From NCBI RefSeq assembly GCF_030611305.1, contig NZ_JAUWQB010000017.1:1-50748 (forward strand): 50,748 nt of DNA, written 5' to 3'. A program made the position numbers and the translations under genes. Below the pieces are notes generated by a model, which saw only the letters and a list, made by a program, of their open reading frames with translations, made no database searches and was not told the origin of the DNA. Of this stretch, positions 40,581 through 49,948 are shown in pieces. The DNA is from Desulfobacula sp. (GTDB lineage: Bacteria; Desulfobacterota; Desulfobacteria; Desulfobacterales; Desulfobacteraceae). Numbering within the stretch: the first letter of the stretch is position 1; every line of letters begins with the position of its first letter.

Positions 40581-41426
40581 TTAATATGATTTTAACAGCT
40601 TATGAATAACCAGCAAAACAAGGTAAACGGCACCACTTAATACAATGATGGTGGGGCCGCTGGAAAGGCTCCATGAGTAACTTAGGTATAAGCCTGTCCA
40701 TGTAAATAAGGTGCATAATAAAATTGAGTAAAGCATCATCTGCCACAGCCTTTTTGCATAAAAAGAAGCAATGGCCGAAGGAATCGTCAACAGGGCAATC
40801 ACCAGCACAATCCCCACGATCCTGACCATAAGTACTATGGTCAAAGCAGTGAGAATGAGCAACAAAAGATAGAAAAAAGTAGTGTTAATTCCTCTTAAGG
40901 ATGTGAACTCACTGTCAAAACAAACACTGAAAAACCGGTTGAAAAAAAGGATGGAAACACCAAGAACCAAGGCATCCAGGCATGCGACATACAAAAGATC
41001 TTTACCCGAAATCAGCAGGATATCGCCAAACAGGTAGGAGCTGAGATTGAAATACCCCGGCGTTTTGTCAATGAGCAAAATACCCGATGCCATACCCACG
41101 GCCCAGAGCGTACCGATAATGGTGTCCTCCCTTTCCTTTGCATGAAGGCTGACAAGTCCCACGGTCACGGCGGCAATGATTGCAGCAAGCACGGCCCCTA
41201 ACATCGGATCAAACCATGTGAGCCCTGCATTTACCTGGAGAAAAAGTGCCAGCCCAATGCCGCCGAATACGCAGTGGGAAATGGCTCCGGCAAGGTATCC
41301 GATCTTTTTTATAGTGACAAATGTTCCGATGATGCCAAAGGAAATAGAGGCAAGGGAGCCCATGATAAATGCATATTTCAAAAACAGGTTGTCAGGATCA
41401 AAGATTGCATAAAAAATATCAATCAT
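40581..41426 (-). CDS. znuB: Zinc ABC importer permease
   Basis: 281 residues from ATG 41426, preferred because GGAAGG lies 8 nt upstream and the protein then starts MIDIFYAIFDPDNLFLKYAF. The gene overlaps the ATPase by 8 nt. It has about eight transmembrane helices of the ABC-3 family, with the conserved DPMLGAVLAAIIAAV and the coupling region GDILLISGKDLLYVACLDAL. It carries Zn2+ or Mn2+ inwards. Zinc is inferred from the His-rich partners. Confidence 0.9.
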   Translation of the reverse strand: MIDIFYAIFDPDNLFLKYAFIMGSLASISFGIIGTFVTIKKIGYLAGAISHCVFGGIGLALFLQVNAGLTWFDPMLGAVLAAIIAAVTVGLVSLHAKEREDTIIGTLWAVGMASGILLIDKTPGYFNLSSYLFGDILLISGKDLLYVACLDALVLGVSILFFNRFFSVCFDSEFTSLRGINTTFFYLLLLILTALTIVLMVRIVGIVLVIALLTIPSAIASFYAKRLWQMMLYSILLCTLFTWTGLYLSYSWSLSSGPTIIVLSGAVYLVLLVIHKLLKSY

Positions 41427-42174
41427 GACTATGTCCTTCCTGGCTGCACCTGTGATCATGCCGTACCATTTTCAGGTCTCCATGATAAATATCCTTGATC
41501 ATGGCTCCGTTTATCAGGGTTGTGGGGTGAATGACTACCTGGCGGTTCACGCAGATAACACTTTTTACATATTTTGAAACAAACCCAAGGTCATGGGATA
41601 CCAGGAGAATGGTCATTTTTGAGTTCAGTTTCTGTAAAATTGAAAACAGATTTTCTTCTGTCTGATGATCCACATTAGCGGTGGGTTCATCCAGCAAAAG
41701 GATGTCCGGGTTGCTGCATAAGGCTCTGGCAATAAGGATACGCTGCTTCTGACCGCCGGAAAGTTCGTTAAACTCTGTGTTGACAAATGCTGTCATCCCT
41801 ACTTCATCAATTGCAGTTAATACCTCGATCTTGTCCTTTTTTGAAAACCATAGATTTGATTTTGTAAGCCTTCCCATCAAAACCACATCCATGACGGTTG
41901 CCGGAAAGTCCATGTCCAGGTGGGCATACTGGGGCATATACCCCATCTGCTGTCTGACTTTGTCCGGAGACTTCCCCAATATGCGGATCACTCCTCTATC
42001 CGGTTTAATCAAACCAAGGATCAGCTTGAGAAGGGTGGTTTTTCCGCCGCCATTGGGGCCGACAATGCTGGCAAATTCGCCTTTTTTAATTAGAAGGTCA
42101 ACATTCTCCAGAACATTGCGTTGTTTATACGCAAATGAGATATTATTTAATATGATTTCATGATCATTGTGCAT
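41419..42174 (-). CDS. znuC: Zinc ABC importer ATPase
   Basis: 251 residues. Walker A is VGPNGGGKTTLLK (about 39-51), Q-loop MPQYAHLDMD, signature LSGGQKQR, Walker B ILLLDEPTAN, and the switch His is in LLVSHDLGF. The C-terminal tail VRHDHRCSQEGHSHD is His-rich and may bind metal, as in other ZnuC proteins. It lies between znuA (42 nt) and znuB (overlap). Confidence 0.93.
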   Translation of the reverse strand: MHNDHEIILNNISFAYKQRNVLENVDLLIKKGEFASIVGPNGGGKTTLLKLILGLIKPDRGVIRILGKSPDKVRQQMGYMPQYAHLDMDFPATVMDVVLMGRLTKSNLWFSKKDKIEVLTAIDEVGMTAFVNTEFNELSGGQKQRILIARALCSNPDILLLDEPTANVDHQTEENLFSILQKLNSKMTILLVSHDLGFVSKYVKSVICVNRQVVIHPTTLINGAMIKDIYHGDLKMVRHDHRCSQEGHSHD

Positions 42175-42216
42175 AATTTAAGCCTTAAATAATACGGTTG
42201 CAAAAGCCCGGGTCAT

Positions 42217-43152
42217 TTATTTTTTTAATACTCCGGCAATGGATTGAGCAATGTTTTTCATGTTGGCCAGGTAATCATAGGCAAGGGGATCTATGAACAC
42301 CACCACACCGTTTATGGCAGATGCAATTTTCTCTGCTGTATTCCGATCAAACTGGGGCTGCGCAAAAATCACCCGTGTTTTCTGTTTTTTTGCGAGCTTG
42401 ATAATGTTAGAAAGCGTTTTCCCTTTGGGCGTTTTCCCCATGGTTTCAACTGCAACCTGCTTCAAGCCGTAAGCATCTGTAAAATACCCGAAAGACGGAT
42501 GAAATACAAACAGATTTTCTCCCTTTAAATCTTTGAGGATAGTTTTCAGACGATGGTCAAGCTCGTCCAGATCTTTTACAAACATCTCGTAATTTTTTTT
42601 ATACTCATCCCTGTTGTCCGGGTCGATGGTGGAAAGTGTCTTAAAAATTGTATGGGCCTGTGCTTTTGCAATCAGCGGACTCATCCAGATATGGGGATCT
42701 TTACCGACAGGGTCATGATAATTTTTATTGTCCTGATGGTTGACGCCATGGTTCTGCGGTTCAGTAGCACGGTCAAGATTTTCTTTGTCATGATAATGTC
42801 CCTCCATTTCCCTTAATACGACGCCCTGACGGGTATCCACAACCTTTGCTCCGGTAATGGATTTAATTTTATGCAAAATACCGTTTTCAAAGGGAACTCC
42901 AATCCTGAAATAAATGTCTGATGACATGAGTTTTTTTATCTGGTCCGGGGAAGGGGAATAGGTGGCAGGGCTTTTGCCCGGTTTTACCAGGACATCAACT
43001 TTTACATTGGTTTTGCCGATTCTTTCAACAAAATATTTTTGGGGCATAATACTGACATGGACGTTAAGGGGTGGCTTTGCAAAGGTGTTTAAGGGCAGCA
43101 GCCATACCAGGACGGCAACTACAAACATATAATGTTTTATAAGGGCTTTCAT
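42217..43152 (-). CDS. znuA: Zinc-binding periplasmic protein
   Basis: 311 residues from ATG 43152, chosen because AAAAGGAG sits just upstream and the product begins with a clear signal peptide (MKALIKHYMFVVAVLVWLLP...TFA). Cluster A-I fold: VHVSIMPQKYFVERIG, a His/Asp-rich loop (GHYHDKENLD...NHGVNHQDNKNYHDP, about 120-150), then KDPHIWMSPLIAKAQ and FHPSFGYFTDAYG for metal ligands. It delivers Zn2+ to the ZnuBC channel. The 200-nt gap upstream shows TTATAA-rich sequence, and I cannot confirm a Zur site. Confidence 0.93.
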   Translation of the reverse strand: MKALIKHYMFVVAVLVWLLPLNTFAKPPLNVHVSIMPQKYFVERIGKTNVKVDVLVKPGKSPATYSPSPDQIKKLMSSDIYFRIGVPFENGILHKIKSITGAKVVDTRQGVVLREMEGHYHDKENLDRATEPQNHGVNHQDNKNYHDPVGKDPHIWMSPLIAKAQAHTIFKTLSTIDPDNRDEYKKNYEMFVKDLDELDHRLKTILKDLKGENLFVFHPSFGYFTDAYGLKQVAVETMGKTPKGKTLSNIIKLAKKQKTRVIFAQPQFDRNTAEKIASAINGVVVFIDPLAYDYLANMKNIAQSIAGVLKK

Positions 43153-43347
43153 TTTTCTCCTTTTAATCATTTTAATAGCAGATCGGATTTTTATTTTCCA
43201 CATGTTTAGGTGATTAATACTTGACATATAAACCTTTCCAAGAATAATGTTCTATAAGTGCACAATCAGCTTATAACTAAATATTTATAGAAAACATCAC
43301 AAAAATTGTGGTAATGTGTAAGCGATTAATTTGGAAGACAGCTAAAT

Positions 43348-44370
43348 ATGCAAATTTTAAATCCCTCTAGGTGGTATCTTCACCCTGTTTTTGTTTTTGC
43401 CTGTTCCATTTTCGCCCTGGCCACATTCCTTGTGTTAACGGTCAGTTGGTACATGGAAATCACATCGGCCCTGGAAGTGATTGTTCTGAAGTTTCATATT
43501 GATCCAAAGTTGATTTTTCCTTCAAAAACCGGGATGACCATACTGGTCTTAAGCGCTTTAATTGCAGTGGTATTGATCGGTATTTTTCTTGCATTTATCT
43601 ATTACCAGAAAACCGTCAATCTTTTCAGACTTCAGCATAATTTTATCTATAATTTTACTCATGAACTCAAGACCCCTGTAACCTCTTTAAGGATCTACCT
43701 TGAGACCTTTATCCGGCATCCGTTAGAGCCTGATGAAATAAAAAAATACAGCAAGAATATGTTGGAAGATATTGATCGGCTTACGGAAAACATTAACAGC
43801 ATTCTTAATCTTGCCAGGATTGAAAGTCAAAATTTTGATTCCGAAGTTACCAGGAATAATCTGGTTAAATTTGTAGAAAATTTTTGTGAAAAAAACACAT
43901 CTCTTTTTCGGGATCTGGATATTGAGATCGAAAATCAATCCAACAGCCGGATGGTTTATCCGGTGAATTCGTTTTTATTTGAGATGCTCTTAATGAACAT
44001 CATTTCCAATGCCATTAAGTATAACGAATCCCAAACGCCAAAACTCTTCATCCGGTTTAAAAGTTTTATACAAAAAGTGACCATTGAGTTTATAGATAAT
44101 GGGATCGGTGTCGATAAAAAAGAGGCAAAAAAAATTTTCAGGAAGTTTTATCAATCCACTCGGTATCATAAAAACGATGTCTCGGGATCAGGCCTTGGAT
44201 TGTACCTTGTTTCCAGCATTGCCAACATCCATGGGTGGAGAGCATCTGCTACAAGCGAGGGGAAAGGAAAAGGCGCAACTTTTACTATTACCATTCCAAG
44301 AGCAAGCATTGCCAATGTCAGGGAGAAAAATCTATGGAAGCGATTGAAAAAAAGCGTATTCTGGTCATAG
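43348..44370 (+). CDS. Sensor histidine kinase
   Basis: 340 residues. Two transmembrane helices (about 12-33 and 64-86) leave a 30-residue periplasmic loop, too small for a real sensor domain. The HisKA motif NFTHELKTPVTSLRI has phospho-acceptor His105. The HATPase domain has the N box LMNIISNAIKYN, the G1 box DNGIGVDKKEA and the G2 box GSGLGLYLVSSIA. No HAMP or PAS is seen. It overlaps the response regulator by 37 nt in another frame. Confidence 0.93.
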   Translation: MQILNPSRWYLHPVFVFACSIFALATFLVLTVSWYMEITSALEVIVLKFHIDPKLIFPSKTGMTILVLSALIAVVLIGIFLAFIYYQKTVNLFRLQHNFIYNFTHELKTPVTSLRIYLETFIRHPLEPDEIKKYSKNMLEDIDRLTENINSILNLARIESQNFDSEVTRNNLVKFVENFCEKNTSLFRDLDIEIENQSNSRMVYPVNSFLFEMLLMNIISNAIKYNESQTPKLFIRFKSFIQKVTIEFIDNGIGVDKKEAKKIFRKFYQSTRYHKNDVSGSGLGLYLVSSIANIHGWRASATSEGKGKGATFTITIPRASIANVREKNLWKRLKKSVFWS

Positions 44371-45068
44371 AAGATGAAGTCCATATTGCAGATGGAATCC
44401 GTTTGAATCTTTCCCTCCAGGGGTATCATGTAAAAATTGCCATAGATGGCCTTGAGGGCCTTGCTCAATGGCGGTCCTGGAAACCGGATTTGATTATCCT
44501 TGATATTATGCTGCCCATGATCGACGGGTTTTCTATTTTAAAAACCATTCGCCAGGAAGATGAAAAAATTCCTGTGCTCATCCTTTCTGCCAGGGGGGAT
44601 ACAAAAGATAAAGTCAAAGGGCTTCGATACGGTGTAGATGATTATTTGTCAAAACCGTTTGACCTGGAAGAATTTCTTTTAAGAGTTGAAAGGTTAATCA
44701 AAAAAAAAACCTGGTATGAAGATGACAAAAAGAATAGAAAATCGGGATATAAAATGTTTAAAGGCGACTATTATGATTTTGGGGATAATCATATTGATTT
44801 TGTCACTTTCAAAGCCCGGTGTGCTGTCGGTGAAATTATTTTAACAGAGCAGGAAATTGTTCTGTTAAAACTTTTTATTGCAAATAAAGGAAAGCCTATG
44901 TCAAGGGAAATGCTGCTGACCGCGGGCTGGGGATATTCAAGGGATACCTCCACAAGGACAGTGGACAATTTTATCGTCAGGTTTAGAAAATATTTTGAAA
45001 AAAAACCTAAAAAACCGGTCTATTTCATCAGCAGGCGGTCTGTGGGGTATGTATTTGACCATGATTAA
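44334..45068 (+). CDS. OmpR/PhoB-family response regulator
   Basis: 244 residues from ATG 44334 inside the kinase gene's end; a longer frame from 44235 has a non-domain extension and is rejected. The receiver domain has acidic pocket IEDE (about 12-15), phospho-acceptor Asp57 in LIILDIMLPMIDG, and Lys in LSKPFD. A winged-helix DNA-binding domain covers about 140-244, with LTEQEIVLLKLFIANKGKPM and RTVDNFIVRFRKYFEKKPKK. Coupled with the kinase by the 37-nt overlap; the target genes are unknown. Confidence 0.93.
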   Translation: MEAIEKKRILVIEDEVHIADGIRLNLSLQGYHVKIAIDGLEGLAQWRSWKPDLIILDIMLPMIDGFSILKTIRQEDEKIPVLILSARGDTKDKVKGLRYGVDDYLSKPFDLEEFLLRVERLIKKKTWYEDDKKNRKSGYKMFKGDYYDFGDNHIDFVTFKARCAVGEIILTEQEIVLLKLFIANKGKPMSREMLLTAGWGYSRDTSTRTVDNFIVRFRKYFEKKPKKPVYFISRRSVGYVFDHD

Positions 45069-45088
45069 AGACATGAGTAAAAATTGGA

Positions 45089-45829
45089 TCAATCTGAAAC
45101 AAAGGACAAAACATAATCATCATCAATGAATGTTGAATAAACATCCACATCGATTTTCTTTTTGTTATGCCAGATCTCATTGTTGATGACTTCCACCCTG
45201 TGAAGGCTTTCATTAAAACCTTTCTTTATATATTTTAAATAGGCTTCTTTGATGGTCCAGTTTTTGAAAATTTCGACGGAATCATCTTTTAAATACAAAA
45301 TTTCATCTTGTGTAAATGCTATTTTCATAAAGGAGACATCCGGCTTTTTTGCGATCTTTTCAATGTCAACACCAACAGTTTGATCTTTGTTTTTACAGCA
45401 TGCGGCTGCCGTATAATCGTTGCTGTGGGACAATGAAATAGGAATATCAGGATGATGGGTAAGATATGGAGCCCCTTGCTCAAGATAGGAAAGCGTGATT
45501 TGATCAAGGGAAGAGTTCCCTGGAAAAAAATATTGGATCATCTGTTTGATCAGATATCGACCACTTATCCATTCTATCTGTTTTTTCAGGGCTTTGAAGC
45601 TATTGATGGTGCTGATTTCATCATCGTTTAAAAAGGGTTTGATAAAATCATCTTTTTTAAATGTTTCATTCACCACCGGCCCGAAATTATAGTAGATCCC
45701 TTTACTGAAAATCGACTGGATAATTTCCGGTATTCTGGAATACCAGATGGTGATGCCTGATTTTGGAGACAGGGTGTTTATGCAGATTCCATTTTGGGAA
45801 ATTGAAGTCATATTCGGCTTATATATCAA
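45089..45829 (-). CDS. Sfp-type 4'-phosphopantetheinyl transferase
   Basis: 246 residues. The CoA- and Mg-binding core is visible: PISLSHSNDYTAAACCKN (about 130-147), VGVDIEKIAKKPD (Asp/Glu metal ligands) and WTIKEAYLKYIKKG. The family loads phosphopantetheine on carrier proteins. Length fits the Sfp class. No carrier-protein or polyketide gene is in the window. It lies 48 nt downstream of the DUF6178-like gene on the same strand and converges with the response regulator. Confidence 0.87.
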   Translation of the reverse strand: MIYKPNMTSISQNGICINTLSPKSGITIWYSRIPEIIQSIFSKGIYYNFGPVVNETFKKDDFIKPFLNDDEISTINSFKALKKQIEWISGRYLIKQMIQYFFPGNSSLDQITLSYLEQGAPYLTHHPDIPISLSHSNDYTAAACCKNKDQTVGVDIEKIAKKPDVSFMKIAFTQDEILYLKDDSVEIFKNWTIKEAYLKYIKKGFNESLHRVEVINNEIWHNKKKIDVDVYSTFIDDDYVLSFVSD

Positions 45830-45877
45830 GCATCTTTGTTTTACAATCGTTCAAGGGGGATTAACCCTTTGGTATCT

Positions 45878-47644
45878 TCATTTCTTTTTTTTTTCTCGCA
45901 AAAGAAAATGGGGGATGAATCTGGGATCAATATTTTTCGGATTGACCGAACCGTATTCCGTTTCAAGTTCTTTGATTAAATCTGTTAAAACCTCGAGAAA
46001 TTCTTCTGTCAGGTCGGTTTCTTTAATTCCGGTTGCTTCGGATGTCCAGATAATCAGGTCATTTAACTGTAGCTGATCGGTTTCGTCTGAGTCAGGTTTT
46101 GAAAATAGAGCGATGAAGAAATCTTTGAAGGTTATTGTATCAATCGGTTCAAGGGTGGGTGCCAGATTCAGCCGGTCTTTTGCCCAGAGGGTCAGAATCA
46201 ATGTTTTATACGTTAATACACCTTCTTTGAAAGACTTAATATTGACATCCAGTTTGCTGATCATCCTATCCAGGGAAATGATCTGTTTCAAAATTTTGTC
46301 GGTCACCGTAATGTCTAAAAGGGATTTGAAATCTCTGTATAATTCACCGGAGGCATAATTATCATAATACAATGGCCGGTCGAGAAAAAGGCCGCCAATA
46401 ACCCCTAAAAAATCTTCCCCAAAGAAACTTAAGGGAAGCCTGTTTTTGTTTATAAAGCTTTTTTTAAACCAGTTGATTGATTTTGTTTTCAGCTTGATGC
46501 CAGCCCTTGAGCCGGTTCTGAAAATATCTTCAAGGAAATATTTCTGGATCACATCCCTGGCAAGCTCGGGTTTGAGCTCTCCTTTCAGGATGACCTCAAG
46601 CCCGAGGTTTATATAGGCACAGGCTTTTTTAATAGCTTTTTCAAGTATTTCTCTGGATTGGACTTTTATTTTATCTGCGGAAATGATTTTATTGATCAAT
46701 GCGGCAAGTTCTGATTCAAGATGAAGGATAAACTCCGGATCAAATAATTTCAGGGATTTTACAAACAGATCATCCCCTTCAATAAACTGGGAGAAAAACT
46801 GGGGGGGCAATGGCATATCCGGGTCAAACTGATGATTAAACAAGGCGTTCTCAGGCCGTTTGCGAAGAGATGAAAGCCGGGTTGGCTGATAAATACCAAT
46901 AGCTTCATGGGTGGGCAAAAATCCTTTTTCAGCAAGCCGCAGGTTTTTAAGCCTGAACTGTTCTTCTTCGACTTCAGCCAGCAGCACTGCTTTGGTTTCA
47001 AGGAGCAGCCCGTGAAAGACCGACAGATCCATTTGTGCCACAGTTTTCACCATTTTTTCGATTAATTCCCAGGCTTCCTGATTGTCCATTGGTTCGGGCT
47101 GGTCTTCATCAATGGCTTCATCGATGGCCTCGTCTGTGATCAGGGGCTTTCCGGGAAATCTGAAATAAAATTTATCATCAATGGTAATATAATCATCAAA
47201 ATCAGATGGGGGAGGCTCATCGTGTTCCCTGACTTTGATCTCCATGTTTTTAAACAGGTAAAATTCAAAATAATCAGGTTTCTCCTTTATGATCCATCGC
47301 AAAAGTCTCTGGGGGTCAGCCTGAAATAAAAGATCAAATGTCTTTGTCATATATTCAAGGTCAAGCCGGTCATTGTCCCAGACTTCCACATCCAGAATAT
47401 ATTCCCATTGTTCTGATTTGGCCATGGACAAGACGGGAATGAAGTCATAGGGGCCTATCTTGTGCATGAGATAATAGAGATCCTGGTCTGGAAAAGATTG
47501 TACCAGTGTGGCCGGTGCCGGGGCGTCAAGGATTAGCCCCAGGGCGTTTTCAGATTCACTGACAAGGATTTCATGGCGCACCGCCCGAAGTTCTCCCTCT
47601 TTTTTTTGAATATTGGCAAGTTTATAATTTGTTTTTTCGGTCAT
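45878..47644 (-). CDS. DUF6178-like protein of unknown function
   Basis: 588 residues, no signal peptide or membrane span, mostly alpha-helical with many Asp/Glu. The opening with LRAVRHEILVSESENALGLI, then FPDQDLYYLMHKIGPYDFIP and QADPQRLLRWIIKEKPDYFE is typical of a family I know as DUF6178, confined mainly to deltaproteobacteria-type genomes; no catalytic motif is apparent. It starts 1 nt after the radical SAM gene stop, so both are presumably translated from one transcript. The very acidic stretch around 190-210 (ITDEAIDEAIDEDQPEPMD) may be disordered. Confidence 0.7.
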   Translation of the reverse strand: MTEKTNYKLANIQKKEGELRAVRHEILVSESENALGLILDAPAPATLVQSFPDQDLYYLMHKIGPYDFIPVLSMAKSEQWEYILDVEVWDNDRLDLEYMTKTFDLLFQADPQRLLRWIIKEKPDYFEFYLFKNMEIKVREHDEPPPSDFDDYITIDDKFYFRFPGKPLITDEAIDEAIDEDQPEPMDNQEAWELIEKMVKTVAQMDLSVFHGLLLETKAVLLAEVEEEQFRLKNLRLAEKGFLPTHEAIGIYQPTRLSSLRKRPENALFNHQFDPDMPLPPQFFSQFIEGDDLFVKSLKLFDPEFILHLESELAALINKIISADKIKVQSREILEKAIKKACAYINLGLEVILKGELKPELARDVIQKYFLEDIFRTGSRAGIKLKTKSINWFKKSFINKNRLPLSFFGEDFLGVIGGLFLDRPLYYDNYASGELYRDFKSLLDITVTDKILKQIISLDRMISKLDVNIKSFKEGVLTYKTLILTLWAKDRLNLAPTLEPIDTITFKDFFIALFSKPDSDETDQLQLNDLIIWTSEATGIKETDLTEEFLEVLTDLIKELETEYGSVNPKNIDPRFIPHFLLREKKKK

Positions 47645-47645
47645 G

Positions 47646-49349
47646 TTAGGGTCCTGATATCTTTTGATTACAAATATTGATGTATTGGTTTATTTCGGGA
47701 CTATCCCTGAACTTTTCAAAAAAGGTCAATGCAGCTTTAAACTGCTCTTTATTCATCAGGCTAACTCCCATGCAGATATTTAAATCTTTGTTTTCAGGCG
47801 AATGGTCCAATCCCTTTTCCAGGATGGAAATCGCATCATTAAAATTTTTCTGTTTCTGGTGCAGCATGGCAAGTCCTAAAAATGCCCTGGAATCCGGAGC
47901 ATATGATAATGCTTTATTATACAGCAGTTGTGCTGTTTTGTCCTGGTTTTTCACCCGGGTGTCGGCAGCGTATTCTCCATGGGAAAATGTCATGGCAAGC
48001 CTTGACAGGAAATCAGCATGAAGGGGGGCTAATTCTTTTATATCCACAAGATTTATTTTTTGGGCAAATGCATCAAGGTTATTGTAAAATTCAGACCTCA
48101 AACGGTCTCCAAAGATTTTTATTTTTGCAAAATCAAGATGGTCATCGACTTGAAACCAGGGAAGGTCTTCTATTTTTTGATACCAGATATCATCCGATAT
48201 TAACTGCTGGTCGACTGCTTTTTGATACAGATAGGTCCCGGGGAAAATCACAAGCAGATAAAATATGGCACTCAAGGGCGTGATGGTGTTTAAAAGGTCG
48301 ATACTTTCCTGTAGGGTCTGATCTGTTTCTCCGGGTGAGCCATAAATAAAATAGGCCCGGGGCAGTATGCCATAGGAAGCGGTCAGGGAAAAAGCCTCTA
48401 TGATTTTTTCACGTTTAATGGGCTTGCCAAGAACCCTTCGGATTTTTTCAGATCCTGATTCAACGCCAAAACTCAATTGTATGCATCCGGCCTTTCTCAT
48501 TGAAAAGAGGATGTCCTTATCAATGGTATCCACTCTTGAAATAGCATTCCAGGTGATGACAAGCTTTCTGCTGATAATATGATTGCAAAAATCAATCACC
48601 CGTTGCTTATCCATTGTAAACGTATCATCTGAAATATAAAAATGAGTAACGCCTTTTTTTACAAGACTTTCCACTTCATCGGCAAACCATTCGGGAGAAT
48701 GGAGCCTTAACTTTTGATTTCCCCAGAATTTTGGAGATCCGCAAAACGTACACTTGCCGGGGCAGCCCCGTGACATGGCAAGGTGCTGATATATAAAATA
48801 TTTTGAAGGGTGAACCAGTGTGTCAAGTGCTTTGATCGGCTGCCTTGGGGCGGTCTGGACAATGCCGTCATTTTTTTTAAAGATAAGACCGTTAATATTT
48901 TTAAAGGAACCATCGATCCTGTTATTCAGTTCAGTGACAAGTTCAAGAAAGGTGATTTCACCCTCTCCTGTAACAATAAAATCAATGTCAGGGCAGGCAG
49001 TCAAAAGATGCCGGGCAAGAAAGGTCGGTGCAGGCCCGCCAAAAACAATGGTGATATCCGGTTTGATCTGTTTTGCTGCCTTGGCACATTCCATTGCATT
49101 CCAGCGGTTCGGGTTGATTACGGAAAATCCTATAACATCCGGTTGTTCAGTTGTGACAAGCTTTTTGAACGCTTTAACAGGGTCACCCTTGATATCTGCC
49201 AGGTTGATAATTTTTGTTTCAAATGAGTTTTCGATCAGAAGCGCCCCAATATAGTAGAGCCCTATGGGAACGATACTGGCATCTTCACCCAAAAGCCTTG
49301 CATCAAGGCAGACAGGGTTGACAAGAAGAATCTTTTTTGTTTTTACCAT
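47646..49349 (-). CDS. B12-binding radical SAM protein with C-terminal TPRs
   Basis: 567 residues. The N-terminal Rossmann domain is cobalamin-binding-like (ILLVNPVCLDARLLGEDASI and GFSVINPNRWNAMECAKAAK). The radical SAM cluster is CPGKCTFCGSPKFW, a CxxxCxxC motif (about 196-209), followed by the barrel with FYISDDTFTMDKQRVIDFCN and IQLSFGVESGSEKIRRVLGK. Three TPR-like repeats end the protein (about 440-560). Class B radical SAM enzymes with this plan often methylate. The substrate is unknown. It overlaps the nitroreductase gene by 7 nt and touches the DUF6178-like gene. Confidence 0.87.
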   Translation of the reverse strand: MVKTKKILLVNPVCLDARLLGEDASIVPIGLYYIGALLIENSFETKIINLADIKGDPVKAFKKLVTTEQPDVIGFSVINPNRWNAMECAKAAKQIKPDITIVFGGPAPTFLARHLLTACPDIDFIVTGEGEITFLELVTELNNRIDGSFKNINGLIFKKNDGIVQTAPRQPIKALDTLVHPSKYFIYQHLAMSRGCPGKCTFCGSPKFWGNQKLRLHSPEWFADEVESLVKKGVTHFYISDDTFTMDKQRVIDFCNHIISRKLVITWNAISRVDTIDKDILFSMRKAGCIQLSFGVESGSEKIRRVLGKPIKREKIIEAFSLTASYGILPRAYFIYGSPGETDQTLQESIDLLNTITPLSAIFYLLVIFPGTYLYQKAVDQQLISDDIWYQKIEDLPWFQVDDHLDFAKIKIFGDRLRSEFYNNLDAFAQKINLVDIKELAPLHADFLSRLAMTFSHGEYAADTRVKNQDKTAQLLYNKALSYAPDSRAFLGLAMLHQKQKNFNDAISILEKGLDHSPENKDLNICMGVSLMNKEQFKAALTFFEKFRDSPEINQYINICNQKISGP

Positions 49350-49948
49350 GAACCAATGATAATGTCGGTAAGTTTTCTTTTGGGGACATGGTGAACCCCT
49401 TTTTCATCCCGCCAGTATTTGATATCCCCGTCTTCATTTAGCTCATCAATCTGGATCTCTTCAACGGGTTTTCCCAGTGCCACTATAAGTTTGGGCTCAA
49501 GATGCTCTTTTATATTTAAATATTCTTTTAGCTTCTTGATATTAATAGAGCCGAACATACATCCGCCAAGCCCCATGGCTCTTGCTCCCAGCAGCATGGT
49601 CTGGGCAGCTATCCCATGGTCGCACCAGAATTTATCTGAAATATTGTGGTCACCCATGATGACAATATAGGCGGAAGGCCTTTCTTCCTTTACAGGACCT
49701 TTCCAGTCTTTTAAATATGCAGCCCAGCCCAGGCAGGAAAAGATTTCTTCATTTTTGCTTTCATCACAGCAGATCACATATTTCAAGGGTTGTATATTGG
49801 CAGCCGAGGCACAGTTTCTGGCAAGGTCAACCAGTTCTTTTAAAATTTGTTTGTCAATTTTAACGGCATTGTCAAACCGCCGGCAGGACCTGTTCACTTT
49901 TACAAGGTCTTTAAAAGATGATGGTGTCACAAGTTCTCTCCTTTGCAT
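49343..49948 (-). CDS. Nitroreductase-family FMN protein
   Basis: 201 residues of the NfsA/NfsB fold. NRSCRRFDNAVKIDKQ (about 19-34) supplies FMN contacts; ASAANIQPLKYVI, DHGIAAQTMLLGARAMGLGG and a C-terminal extension complete it. No Fe-S motif is present. It uses NAD(P)H to reduce flavin-linked substrates, identity unknown. It overlaps rdgB by 22 nt upstream and the radical SAM gene by 7 nt downstream. Confidence 0.87.
   Translation of the reverse strand: MQRRELVTPSSFKDLVKVNRSCRRFDNAVKIDKQILKELVDLARNCASAANIQPLKYVICCDESKNEEIFSCLGWAAYLKDWKGPVKEERPSAYIVIMGDHNISDKFWCDHGIAAQTMLLGARAMGLGGCMFGSINIKKLKEYLNIKEHLEPKLIVALGKPVEEIQIDELNEDGDIKYWRDEKGVHHVPKRKLTDIIIGSW

Noticed and set aside
43228-43347. 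Zur box upstream of znuA
   Set aside because: TTATAA-type sequences occur, but no inverted repeat close to the known Zur consensus could be defined by eye.
44235-44333. Upstream extension of the response regulator
   Set aside because: It is the other frame of the kinase C-terminus and gives a non-domain Lys/Tyr-rich sequence; the ATG at 44334 begins the receiver domain.
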